In this document: piece by piece, positions 7,981 to 14,605 of the stretch
Numbering within the stretch: the first letter of the stretch is position 1
Layout: each line of letters opens with the position of its first letter
Source: an uncultured bacterium
Lineage (GTDB): Bacteria; Patescibacteriota; Minisyncoccia; Phycocordibacterales; DATDWN01
Direction of reading: 5' to 3'
DNA: 35,703 nt
NCBI GenBank assembly: GCA_903861205.1
Contig: CAIOTC010000010.1
Location: forward strand, 1-35,703
Translations under genes and position numbers: made by a program
Notes under the pieces: model-generated
Database searches by the model: none
What the model saw: the letters and a program-made list of their open reading frames with translations, nothing else
Told to the model about the DNA's origin: nothing

Positions 7981-9897
7981 CTACCTTGTAACTGTATCCT
8001 GCCCAGTGACAAAATTCGGATCGCTGAATCGCGTGTTCACATCCATGGCCGAAGCGTGCAAAGTGGTCTGGGTGTATGTATCCGTTGCCACGCCCAAAAT
8101 GTTCGAGACCAAGCCAAGTATCTGTCCCGACTGAGTAACGCTTGGAGTTATGCCAACTTTAAACGAAACTGTTCTCGGTGAATATGTAAAACCGGTGCCA
8201 CTTGAGACATTACCGACAGACCATAGGAGTGTGCGCTGATCCGGATTGTACGTCACGCGTTCGCTCGATGGAGAAATTTCCCCTTTCCAAACTACGCCGG
8301 TCGGAAGCGTGGCCGAAACAGCCGTGCCCGTCAAATCGTTTACGGTATTTGAAAGCGTCCAGGTAATCGTGTAAGTCGTCTCTATGTCAGCTCGCGGTGG
8401 TATGGGCCCCGTGTTCGTTAGCGATCCGGCGGAGTAGTATGACTTGGCCGTAAGTCCGAGATCGGAGAGGAATTTTATGGTCATGTTTTGAGTGGAAGAC
8501 ACCGGCCCGGCCTCAGTACCGGTACGACTGCCATCCATCTCCACCGCGACGTCGATATGGGGATTTTTGATCGAACGAATTTGAACAAGATTTGAAAGTG
8601 ACGTAACAGAAAATGCCACTTGACCGCTGTCCCCCGGCGACATGTCGCTCAAACTGCCGGTGGTATTTTTGTCCCACAAAATGGTGTTATCGAGCGATCG
8701 GTAAAATCCGCCGCTGCCCGCAGTGACTTGCGTTCTGTCGAAAACATTCCCGGAAAGTTTAACTGTAATATTTCCGTTCGTTATTTTGTCCGGTAAAGTG
8801 TTTTGCCAGCCGATTGTCACGGGCACACTTTGTCCGATGGTTGCTACATTATTGTCGCCATTCGAAGCCGAAACGGACAAATCGAAAAATGATTTGCGAA
8901 TGCCGACCGTGGCCTGTTCCACCGCCAAGTCCGTATCAAAGTCCTTGGCGCTAGCATCGCTTCCCGTCCCGAGCGAAATACGGAAAGATCTGTCCTCCAT
9001 GTTTTGTCCGACCAGAGTTCCCGTGACTGTCAGAGTTTTTTTATCACCATCTTTCAGATCGCCCACTTTCCAAATATTGTTGCCGCTTGAAAGCGGTTTG
9101 ATGCTCGAATCTTTGTACGTAAATCCATACGGATATTCAATTTTGACCAAAGCGTTCTGGACCGCCACGCTGGAATTGGAAGTAACGTCGATTGAAAATG
9201 TCACATCCTGACCGGAATTGATTTCTATCGGATATTTAACGTCCAGCAAAAGCGGAGATGAGCTGATGGACACATCATATGTTTTTTCTTTCGAGAAAAC
9301 AGCGTTCGATCCGGTGACAGTGTATTCCAGTCGGAGCTTGAGAGTTTTCGTCGCACCTTTTTCTCCGAACATCAGAGCTCGGAGAGAATAATCCTTGCTC
9401 TGGCCATTTGCGATAGTGCCGAGGTCGGTTTTGTCTCGCACCAAAGGCGTGCCGGATTTGTCCACCGATTGCGTGCCTGTCGGATAATCAATCGAGAGTG
9501 TCACTTTTTCCAAGCTCGTGCGATTTTGGTTGACAACGGAAAGATTTAGGTCAAGTTCCTCGCCGGAAGAAATAGTGCTCGGTCCAACAATTTTAATATC
9601 AACATTGTTCGACGAAATCATATTCAATCCGCCAAAAAAGATGAAAGCTGCGGCGCCGAGAGCAAGGAAAAAAAAGATGATTGATCCCAGCAAAAATTTA
9701 TTAAAAAATGAATTACTTTTTCTTTTCATGGCAATGGCTTCGGCCGACATTTCGAACGATGGCGGATTTCCCCAACTGTTTTTGACGTCGTAATCAACTT
9801 CGGAAACAGGTGTCCGCTTTTCTTTCGGCACGTTCGATTCGTCCCGCGAATATAGCGATCTTTTCAAACGTTCCAACCGGCTTTTGTCGAATTCCAT
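7981..9897 (-). CDS. One-anchor surface protein with DUF11/CARDB-like repeats
   Basis: I know this architecture from Patescibacteria but not a function. About 70 charged cytoplasmic residues (RLERLKRSLYSRDES...) precede one membrane helix (LLGSIIFFFLALGAAAFIFFGG, about 70-95). The remaining 530 residues look extracellular and contain several immunoglobulin-like beta modules of the DUF11/CARDB kind, with phrases such as LSIDYPTGTQ, VKIEYPYGF and ATLPTGVVWKG. Such proteins are probably envelope or adhesion components. It begins 13 bases after recO and probably shares its transcript. No catalytic motif is seen and the sequence is low in cysteine. Confidence 0.72.
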   Translation of the reverse strand: MEFDKSRLERLKRSLYSRDESNVPKEKRTPVSEVDYDVKNSWGNPPSFEMSAEAIAMKRKSNSFFNKFLLGSIIFFFLALGAAAFIFFGGLNMISSNNVDIKIVGPSTISSGEELDLNLSVVNQNRTSLEKVTLSIDYPTGTQSVDKSGTPLVRDKTDLGTIANGQSKDYSLRALMFGEKGATKTLKLRLEYTVTGSNAVFSKEKTYDVSISSSPLLLDVKYPIEINSGQDVTFSIDVTSNSSVAVQNALVKIEYPYGFTYKDSSIKPLSSGNNIWKVGDLKDGDKKTLTVTGTLVGQNMEDRSFRISLGTGSDASAKDFDTDLAVEQATVGIRKSFFDLSVSASNGDNNVATIGQSVPVTIGWQNTLPDKITNGNITVKLSGNVFDRTQVTAGSGGFYRSLDNTILWDKNTTGSLSDMSPGDSGQVAFSVTSLSNLVQIRSIKNPHIDVAVEMDGSRTGTEAGPVSSTQNMTIKFLSDLGLTAKSYYSAGSLTNTGPIPPRADIETTYTITWTLSNTVNDLTGTAVSATLPTGVVWKGEISPSSERVTYNPDQRTLLWSVGNVSSGTGFTYSPRTVSFKVGITPSVTQSGQILGLVSNILGVATDTYTQTTLHASAMDVNTRFSDPNFVTGQDTVTR

Positions 9898-9910
9898 GTC
9901 TTTTATTATA

Positions 9911-10498
9911 TCACAAATGACTTTCTTTCAAACCTTTGTTTATTTTTTCCACCATTTCTCTTTTGACCGGAGAAACCGACAGCAAAATGCCTTTGTTCCA
10001 CTCGGAAATCGGGACCAAAAATTTTTCTGCTTTGCTGTCTTTATTTATGTAGCCAAGCAAGTACAAAATGCGGAGCATCATTAAACATTCAAAATCAGCG
10101 ATTTCTTTTTCATCTACGCTATAGCGTAGATATGCAAATCCGCTTTGGACAACGGCGAAAATTTCTTTTTGTCTCTCCTCCCCCGGCATCATACGCACCA
10201 GTACTTCGGCTATTTGAGCCAGCAGTTTTTGAGCAAATTGTGGCAAATCAAAAAAGAAATTTTCATTCGGAATGGCACTGGTGATTTTCCAGCCATTTTT
10301 TCCTTTGACGGCGGAGAGTGTAACTAGAGAATATTCCTGAAGCGCCGATGAAAGTTTGGAGACGTTTGACCGCACCGCCTGGGCCGAAGCGATGACCATT
10401 CCCAGATCTTTGGTCAGTACGTAAAAAAGAGCGTTTGATTCGCCAAACGGTTTTCTCTTTAGAACAATTCCGTCCGTAGTGTAGATGTGGTAGGACAT
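9911..10498 (-). CDS. recO: DNA repair protein RecO
   Basis: RecO loads RecA onto SSB-coated single strands with RecR. The N-terminal OB-fold begins YTTDGIVLKRKPFGESNALFYVLTKDLG, the usual RecO opening. The 195-aa length is short for the family (about 230-250), and the zinc-finger cysteines of some RecO proteins are missing. Residues about 122-129 (AYLRYSVD) are encoded by a perfect 20-bp palindrome at 10112-10131. The start is the ATG at 10498. A nested palindromic element separates it from ileS upstream. Confidence 0.85.
   Translation of the reverse strand: MSYHIYTTDGIVLKRKPFGESNALFYVLTKDLGMVIASAQAVRSNVSKLSSALQEYSLVTLSAVKGKNGWKITSAIPNENFFFDLPQFAQKLLAQIAEVLVRMMPGEERQKEIFAVVQSGFAYLRYSVDEKEIADFECLMMLRILYLLGYINKDSKAEKFLVPISEWNKGILLSVSPVKREMVEKINKGLKESHL
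10112..10131. repeat. Perfect 20-bp palindrome inside recO
   Basis: The sequence atctacgctatagcgtagat is its own reverse complement. It is in frame and encodes YLRYSV-like residues in the helical C-terminal half of RecO. It belongs with the in-gene palindromes seen in tatD, ileS, argS and the methyltransferase gene. Confidence 0.85.
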
Positions 10499-10512
10499 GA
10501 GGTTTCAATTCA

Positions 10513-10637
10513 AAATTTCTTACGATGAATTTCTTGTGTCATCCCCGCGCAGGCGGGGATCCAGTTCAAACTCTAGATTCCCGCATTCGCGGGAATGACA
10601 ACTAATGCGCCGGAAAAGTGTTGCCTCGACGAAATTT
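10513..10637. repeat. Palindromic element, family B copy 1, with nested dRS3-like core
   Basis: The ends are aaatttcttacga (10513-10525) and, inverted, aaatttcgtcgag (10625-10637). Inside is a dRS3-like unit, tgtcatccccgcg ... gggaatgaca, with two hairpins (ccccgc-gcag-gcgggg and cccgc-attc-gcggg). The right end overlaps the last two bases of the ileS stop codon on the minus strand, and the left end is 15 bases before the recO start. Related ends occur at 25331, 27608 and 30937, always in the same orientation after a minus-strand stop codon. Confidence 0.8.
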
Positions 10638-13600
10638 ATGAATTTCCAATTGTTGAGATTGAGGTGGTATGACCATCAATATCAACTGAGTGAGTTTGTG
10701 TTTCCGTTGAATATTTTATTCCACTAACCAGTGTAGTTTGTTGAATCATTTTGGAATGGAGATCGAAAACTTTTTTGAGATAATCGTCGGTTGAAACGAC
10801 AATCTCGATTTTATCATTCGGATTGAGATTTTCTTTTTTGCGGATGTCTTGAATGGCGCGGATGATTTCACGAGCCAATCCTTCGGCTTTCAATTCTTCG
10901 GTGATATTTGTATCCAATTCAAAATCGCTTTCCATTTTTTCATCCACCACAATTTCTTTAACATTTATCTCATCTTTGATAATTTCTAGAATTTCTGAAT
11001 TATTCTTGAATCCTGAATCATGAATCTTGATTCTTAAAGTTTGCAGAGGTTGGCGGACTTTCAATCCCGCTTTCTGTCGCAGTTCCAAAGCGCTCGTGAC
11101 CATATTTCTTGCCACCTGCATTTCCTCAATCAGCTTGGTGTCAAAGGCCACCTTTGACATGTCGGACCAATCTTCCAGATGAACGCTCTCTTTCATTTTT
11201 CCGCCAGTTACTTGCAGATAAACTTCCTCGGCTAGAAACGGCATAAACGGTGCCATGATTTTGGCCAGTTCAACCAGAACAAAAGCCGTGGTTTGCGAAA
11301 CCATTTCTTTTTCTGATTTGTCTTCCAATTTGAAGCGGTCGCGTGAACGGCGCAAATACCAAGTCGACAAATCCTCGACAAAATCCATGATTGGCCGCGA
11401 TGCCCGATCCAATTCATACGCATCAAGCGATTTGGTTACAATGCCATGCAATTCCAATAACCGCGATAAAATCCATTTGTCCAGAATGTTCTCACTTTTC
11501 CGCAAGAACGGTTCTTGCGGAAAAGAGGCTCCATACATTTGGTAGAAAGACAAAACATTGTAAACTTTCTGGACGATTTTTTTGGAAACTTCGTCCACGC
11601 CTTTTTCGGAAAAGTTCAGATCCTCGGCTTTGACCGCCGGTGACGACATCAAATAATATCGCAAACTGTCCGCGCCGTATTTGTCGACGATGTACATGAT
11701 GTCCGGATAATTTTTCAAACTCTTGGCCATCTTGCGGCCATCCTCGGCCAAAACCATGCCGTTGACCACCACCCTTTTGTACGGACTTTTGTCAAAAAGG
11801 CCCGTACCCAAAACGATCATCGTATAAAACCATCCGCGAGTTTGATCCTGACCTTCGGCAATAAAATCGGCCGGAAAAATCGGGCTGTTTTTTTCTTCAA
11901 GCAATTCTTTGTTTTCAAACGGATAATGATTTTGAGCGAAAGACATCGAACCGGATTCAAGCCAACAATCAAAAACTTCCGGAATGCGCTTCATGACTTT
12001 GCCGTCTTTGTCATGCAAAACAACCTCGTCGATGTAGGGACGATGCAAATCGATTTCGAATTTTTCGTTGTGAGGTAGGGCAACGAAACCACATTTAATC
12101 ACTCCGGCGTTGTGAAAACCGCTTTCAGAATATTTTTTCAAAATATCTTTAAGCGAAACACCCGCAGCAAAGCGATTGGCCAAATTGAGAGGAGCTCCGT
12201 GAGACACCACCAAAATATTTTTGCCGTCAAACTTTTTGTCAGTCTCATACAAAAATTCCATAACTCTCGAGCTGACGTCACTCAATGATTCTCCACCGTC
12301 GATTTTTACGCCGAGTTCAAGCTCACCCCAATGATTTTTCCACGGCTGGCCGTCAAAATTTCCACAGCCAATTTCGCCAAGCCGGTCGTCAAAAATAATT
12401 TTATCTTTTTCCAATCCGATTTCTTTGGCCACGATTTCAGCCGTTTCTTTGGTGCGCAAAAACGGAGACGAGACGATCAAATCTATTTTCTCTTTGACCA
12501 AATTTTTGGCTGATTCTAGGACTTCCTCGCGACCTTGCTTGGTCAGTGGATCTTTGTTTTCTTTTTTGCAACTTATGATCCGCCCATTAGCATTCGACTC
12601 CGACTGGCCATGTCTCATCAAAAAATATTTATTTTTTCTGCCGATATAATCTTTCAAATCGGCAATCGAGCCGATAACAACACGCTCGCCGTTTTCCTTG
12701 TCCCAAACAGGAAGTGGTGCGCCCCAGTATCGCGAGCGCGAAATAGCCCAATCGCGCGCACCCTCCAGCCATTTACCAAACCTGCCCTCGCCGATTTCTG
12801 GCGGATTCCAAGCCACGCCACTGTTGATTTTGACCAGTTTGTCTTTCAAATCCGTCACCTTGATAAACCACGAAGTCGTCGCGTAATTTAGAAGCGGAGT
12901 GTCGCAACGCCAGCAATGCGGGTACGAGTGAATGATTTTTTCTTTTTCAAAAAGTGTGACGGCTTTGGCCAAATATTTTATAACTTCAATGTCGGCTTTT
13001 TGATGGTCGCCTTTTGGTTTTACGGACCCTGAAAAATCCGTCACTTCTTTTTTAAATGTGCCATCAACGTTCACGTGCTGAATGAATGGCAACTTTTTCT
13101 CTTTACCCAAATTGAGATCGTCCTCACCGAAAGCCGGCGCAATATGCACGATACCGGTGCCGTCAGTCGTAGTTACGAAATCTCCGTGGTAAACTTTGAA
13201 ACCGTTCTGGCGATTTTCCAATTGGTCGTTGTCGTAGTAATCAAAAAGCGGAGTGTAAGAAATTCCTAAAAGTTTTTCACCGGAAATTTCCGAGACAATT
13301 TCAAAATCTTTTTTCAAAACTTTTTCCGCCAACTCTTTGGCCATGATGAAAAACTGCCCGTCTTTTTTAATTTTGGCGTAAGTGACTTCCTTGTTTACCG
13401 CCAAAGCGACATTGCCCGGCAAAGTCCACGGCGTTGTCGTCCACGCCAGAAAATAAGTCTCTTCTTCGTCCCCACTTTCGACTTTTGACTTTTGACTTTT
13501 GACTCTGAACTTTACGTAAACGGAAAGGTCAGTTATATCTTTATATCCCTGATTGACTTCAAAGTTCGAGAGCGTCGTTTCGCAGTGCGGGCAAAGGTGC

Positions 13601-14136
13601 ATCGACTTGAAACTTTTGTAAACCAAATTTTTGTCGTACAGATTTTTGAACGCCCACCAAACAGATTCGGTGTAGGAAGTGTCCATTGTTTTGTAATCGT
13701 TCTCCATATCCACCCACCTGCCCACGCGCGGAATAATTTTTTTCCATTCGTCCGCGTAACGCATGACCACTTTTCTGGCCTCGGCGTTAAATTTTCCCAC
13801 CCCAAAAGCCTCAATGTCTTTTTTGGTGGCAAAGCCGAGTTCTTTTTCGACAATGTTTTCAACTGGCAAGCCGTGACAATCCCAACCCCACCGGCGTTCC
13901 ACATGCTTCCCCTTCATCGTTTGATATCGCGGAATGACGTCTTTTATCGTGCCGGGCAAAATGTGGCCATAGTGAGGAAGCCCCGTGGCAAAAGGTGGTC
14001 CGTCAAAAAAGACAAAATTGCCGTTCGGCGATTCTTTTTCCAGAGATTTTTCAAAAATTTTATTATCCTGCCAAAATTTGAGGATTTTCTCCTCTTTTAA
14101 CACAACGTCCGATTTGACCGGTTTTTCTTCGTTCAT
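10636..14136 (-). CDS. ileS: Isoleucyl-tRNA synthetase with inserted histidine-phosphatase domain
   Basis: The IleRS parts are complete: PPFATGLPHYGHIL (HIGH region, 47-60), a CP1 editing domain with AWTTTPWTLPGN (231-242) and GTGIVHIAPAFGEDD, ISRSRYWGAPLPVW (465-478), KMAKS in place of KMSKS (802-806) and a long anticodon-binding C-terminus. The eukaryote/archaea-like wording (HYGHIL, KSLKNYPD) indicates the second bacterial IleRS type. Uniquely, residues about 502-688 form a histidine-phosphatase (phosphoglycerate-mutase-like) domain with RHG (508-510), R561, E588 and SHG with H646. It sits where a short linker normally joins GSIADL to DLHRPYID. The protein is 1166 aa, against about 1030-1050 for relatives. 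Two heptamer repeats and one palindrome lie in the coding sequence. Sure of IleRS; the effect of the added domain is unknown. Confidence 0.96.
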   Translation of the reverse strand: MNEEKPVKSDVVLKEEKILKFWQDNKIFEKSLEKESPNGNFVFFDGPPFATGLPHYGHILPGTIKDVIPRYQTMKGKHVERRWGWDCHGLPVENIVEKELGFATKKDIEAFGVGKFNAEARKVVMRYADEWKKIIPRVGRWVDMENDYKTMDTSYTESVWWAFKNLYDKNLVYKSFKSMHLCPHCETTLSNFEVNQGYKDITDLSVYVKFRVKSQKSKVESGDEEETYFLAWTTTPWTLPGNVALAVNKEVTYAKIKKDGQFFIMAKELAEKVLKKDFEIVSEISGEKLLGISYTPLFDYYDNDQLENRQNGFKVYHGDFVTTTDGTGIVHIAPAFGEDDLNLGKEKKLPFIQHVNVDGTFKKEVTDFSGSVKPKGDHQKADIEVIKYLAKAVTLFEKEKIIHSYPHCWRCDTPLLNYATTSWFIKVTDLKDKLVKINSGVAWNPPEIGEGRFGKWLEGARDWAISRSRYWGAPLPVWDKENGERVVIGSIADLKDYIGRKNKYFLMRHGQSESNANGRIISCKKENKDPLTKQGREEVLESAKNLVKEKIDLIVSSPFLRTKETAEIVAKEIGLEKDKIIFDDRLGEIGCGNFDGQPWKNHWGELELGVKIDGGESLSDVSSRVMEFLYETDKKFDGKNILVVSHGAPLNLANRFAAGVSLKDILKKYSESGFHNAGVIKCGFVALPHNEKFEIDLHRPYIDEVVLHDKDGKVMKRIPEVFDCWLESGSMSFAQNHYPFENKELLEEKNSPIFPADFIAEGQDQTRGWFYTMIVLGTGLFDKSPYKRVVVNGMVLAEDGRKMAKSLKNYPDIMYIVDKYGADSLRYYLMSSPAVKAEDLNFSEKGVDEVSKKIVQKVYNVLSFYQMYGASFPQEPFLRKSENILDKWILSRLLELHGIVTKSLDAYELDRASRPIMDFVEDLSTWYLRRSRDRFKLEDKSEKEMVSQTTAFVLVELAKIMAPFMPFLAEEVYLQVTGGKMKESVHLEDWSDMSKVAFDTKLIEEMQVARNMVTSALELRQKAGLKVRQPLQTLRIKIHDSGFKNNSEILEIIKDEINVKEIVVDEKMESDFELDTNITEELKAEGLAREIIRAIQDIRKKENLNPNDKIEIVVSTDDYLKKVFDLHSKMIQQTTLVSGIKYSTETQTHSVDIDGHTTSISTIGNS
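11007..11034 (-). repeat. Heptamer tandem repeat inside ileS (tgaatcN x4)
   Basis: Four 7-bp units, tgaatcc, tgaatca, tgaatct and tgattct, are in tandem and encode about residues 1035-1044 (RIKIHDSGFK) in the C-terminal region of IleRS. Four units make 28 bases. It resembles the heptameric short tandem repeats known from cyanobacteria and, together with 13480-13504, shows such repeats tolerated in a tRNA synthetase. Confidence 0.7.
11495..11525. repeat. 31-bp palindrome inside ileS, shared with argS
   Basis: Two perfect 15-bp arms, cttttccgcaagaac and its complement, flank a single central base. The inner 27 bases are the same palindrome as at 16156-16182 in argS apart from the central base. 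In ileS it encodes SFPQEPFLRKS (residues 871-881), in the linker before the anticodon-binding helices (ENILDKWILSRL). Confidence 0.92.
12073..12633 (-). other. Region of ileS encoding the inserted histidine-phosphatase domain
   Basis: This region encodes residues about 502-688 of IleRS. It starts KYFLMRHGQSESN and has the family order: RHG, DPLTKQGREE, IVSSPFLRTKETAE, DDRLGEIGCGNFDG, GGESLSDVSSRV and ILVVSHGAPLNLA. The catalytic residues H509, R508, R561, E588 and H646 are all present, so the domain looks active. Closest in wording are the broad-specificity phosphatase/alpha-ribazole-phosphatase type members. It is in frame with synthetase sequence on both sides, so it is an insertion and not a separate gene. 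Confidence 0.9.
13480..13504 (-). repeat. Heptamer tandem repeat inside ileS (gactttt x3.5)
   Basis: Three and a half units of gactttt on the plus strand encode VKSQKSKV (residues 212-219) just before the editing-domain motif AWTTTPWTLPGN. Relatives usually have only a short turn here, so the repeat looks like an inserted, tolerated surface loop. Confidence 0.7.
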
Positions 14137-14165
14137 TCCACCATATTAGCATTTCTGATGATTTT

Positions 14166-14194
14166 TTCAAAAGAAAAGCCTCCCGAAGGAGGCT
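14166..14194 (-). terminator. Terminator of the 102-aa membrane protein gene
   Basis: The stem agcctcc 14177-14183 / ggaggct 14188-14194 with loop cgaa overlaps the stop codon of the gene ending at 14193 and is followed on the minus strand by ttttcttttgaaaa. The same hairpin-plus-TTTTCTTTT style recurs after the genes of the thymidylate island. Confidence 0.85.
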
Positions 14195-14501
14195 AGCGGC
14201 GGATATTTTTTAGCCATGAATAAATGCAGCAAACACCAATCACCAAAACAACTCCCGAAAAAACTATGATGTATGATGTTTCCTTCATTCTTTGAGGATC
14301 AGTTTCAAACAATCTTATCCAGATTAAAACCCAGATAATCATGCTCGCGAGCAGAGAATATAATCCGAAATATGCTGATTTTTTTGATGCCTCGACAAAA
14401 CCCTGTTCTTTCAATCCTGAAACAGCCAGAAAGGTAGCGATCAACCCAAAAACCAGTGCGATCCAAAAGCCGACAAATGGGAGCCATAGTTCGTCAAACA
14501 T
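14193..14501 (-). CDS. Small three-helix membrane protein, 102 aa
   Basis: The function is not recognised. The protein has three hydrophobic helices: WLPFVGFWIALVFGLIATFLAV, FGLYSLLASMIIWVLIWI and SYIIVFSGVVLVIGVCCIY, and it ends with a basic tail (SWLKNIRR). The ATG at 14501 is preferred because ggagg lies 7 bases upstream; an in-frame TTG at 14507 would be too close to it. It has its own strong promoter (14521-14548) and terminator, so it is transcribed alone between argS and ileS. In this it matches the small genes of the 17-23 kb island more than its neighbours. Confidence 0.72.
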   Translation of the reverse strand: MFDELWLPFVGFWIALVFGLIATFLAVSGLKEQGFVEASKKSAYFGLYSLLASMIIWVLIWIRLFETDPQRMKETSYIIVFSGVVLVIGVCCIYSWLKNIRR

Positions 14502-14520
14502 TTTCAAACCTCCGGTGGTA

Positions 14521-14548
14521 ATATTACGAATTTTTTACAGTTTGTCAA
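14521..14548 (-). promoter_or_regulatory. Consensus-like promoter of the small membrane protein gene
   Basis: TTGACA (14543-14548) and TAATAT (14521-14526) are separated by 16 bases on the minus strand. Transcription would start at about 14514, immediately before the ggagg SD site, giving a very short leader. The -35 box touches the three-way palindrome at 14548-14600, which lies just upstream. Confidence 0.7.
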
Positions 14549-14600
14549 CCCTGTGAAATCCAGCGAAGCTGGTAGGAGCGAAGCTCCTATTTCACAGGGT
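14548..14600. repeat. Perfect three-way-junction palindrome after argS
   Basis: A perfect 12-bp outer stem (accctgtgaaat 14548-14559 / atttcacagggt 14589-14600) encloses two adjacent hairpins, ccagc-gaa-gctgg (14560-14572) and aggagc-gaa-gctcct (14574-14588). Both hairpin tips are GCGAAGC, a sequence known to form an unusually stable DNA mini-hairpin. The element starts 5 bases after the argS stop codon. Confidence 0.92.
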
Positions 14601-14605
14601 CAACC

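Noticed and set aside
12073-12633. Separate phosphatase gene or frameshifted fusion inside ileS
   Set aside because: The frame is continuous, there is no start or stop at the borders and synthetase motifs resume immediately, so it is a true in-frame domain insertion.
13492-14100. 202-aa plus-strand ORF opposite ileS
   Set aside because: Antisense frame of the conserved HIGH-motif region of IleRS; no independent support.
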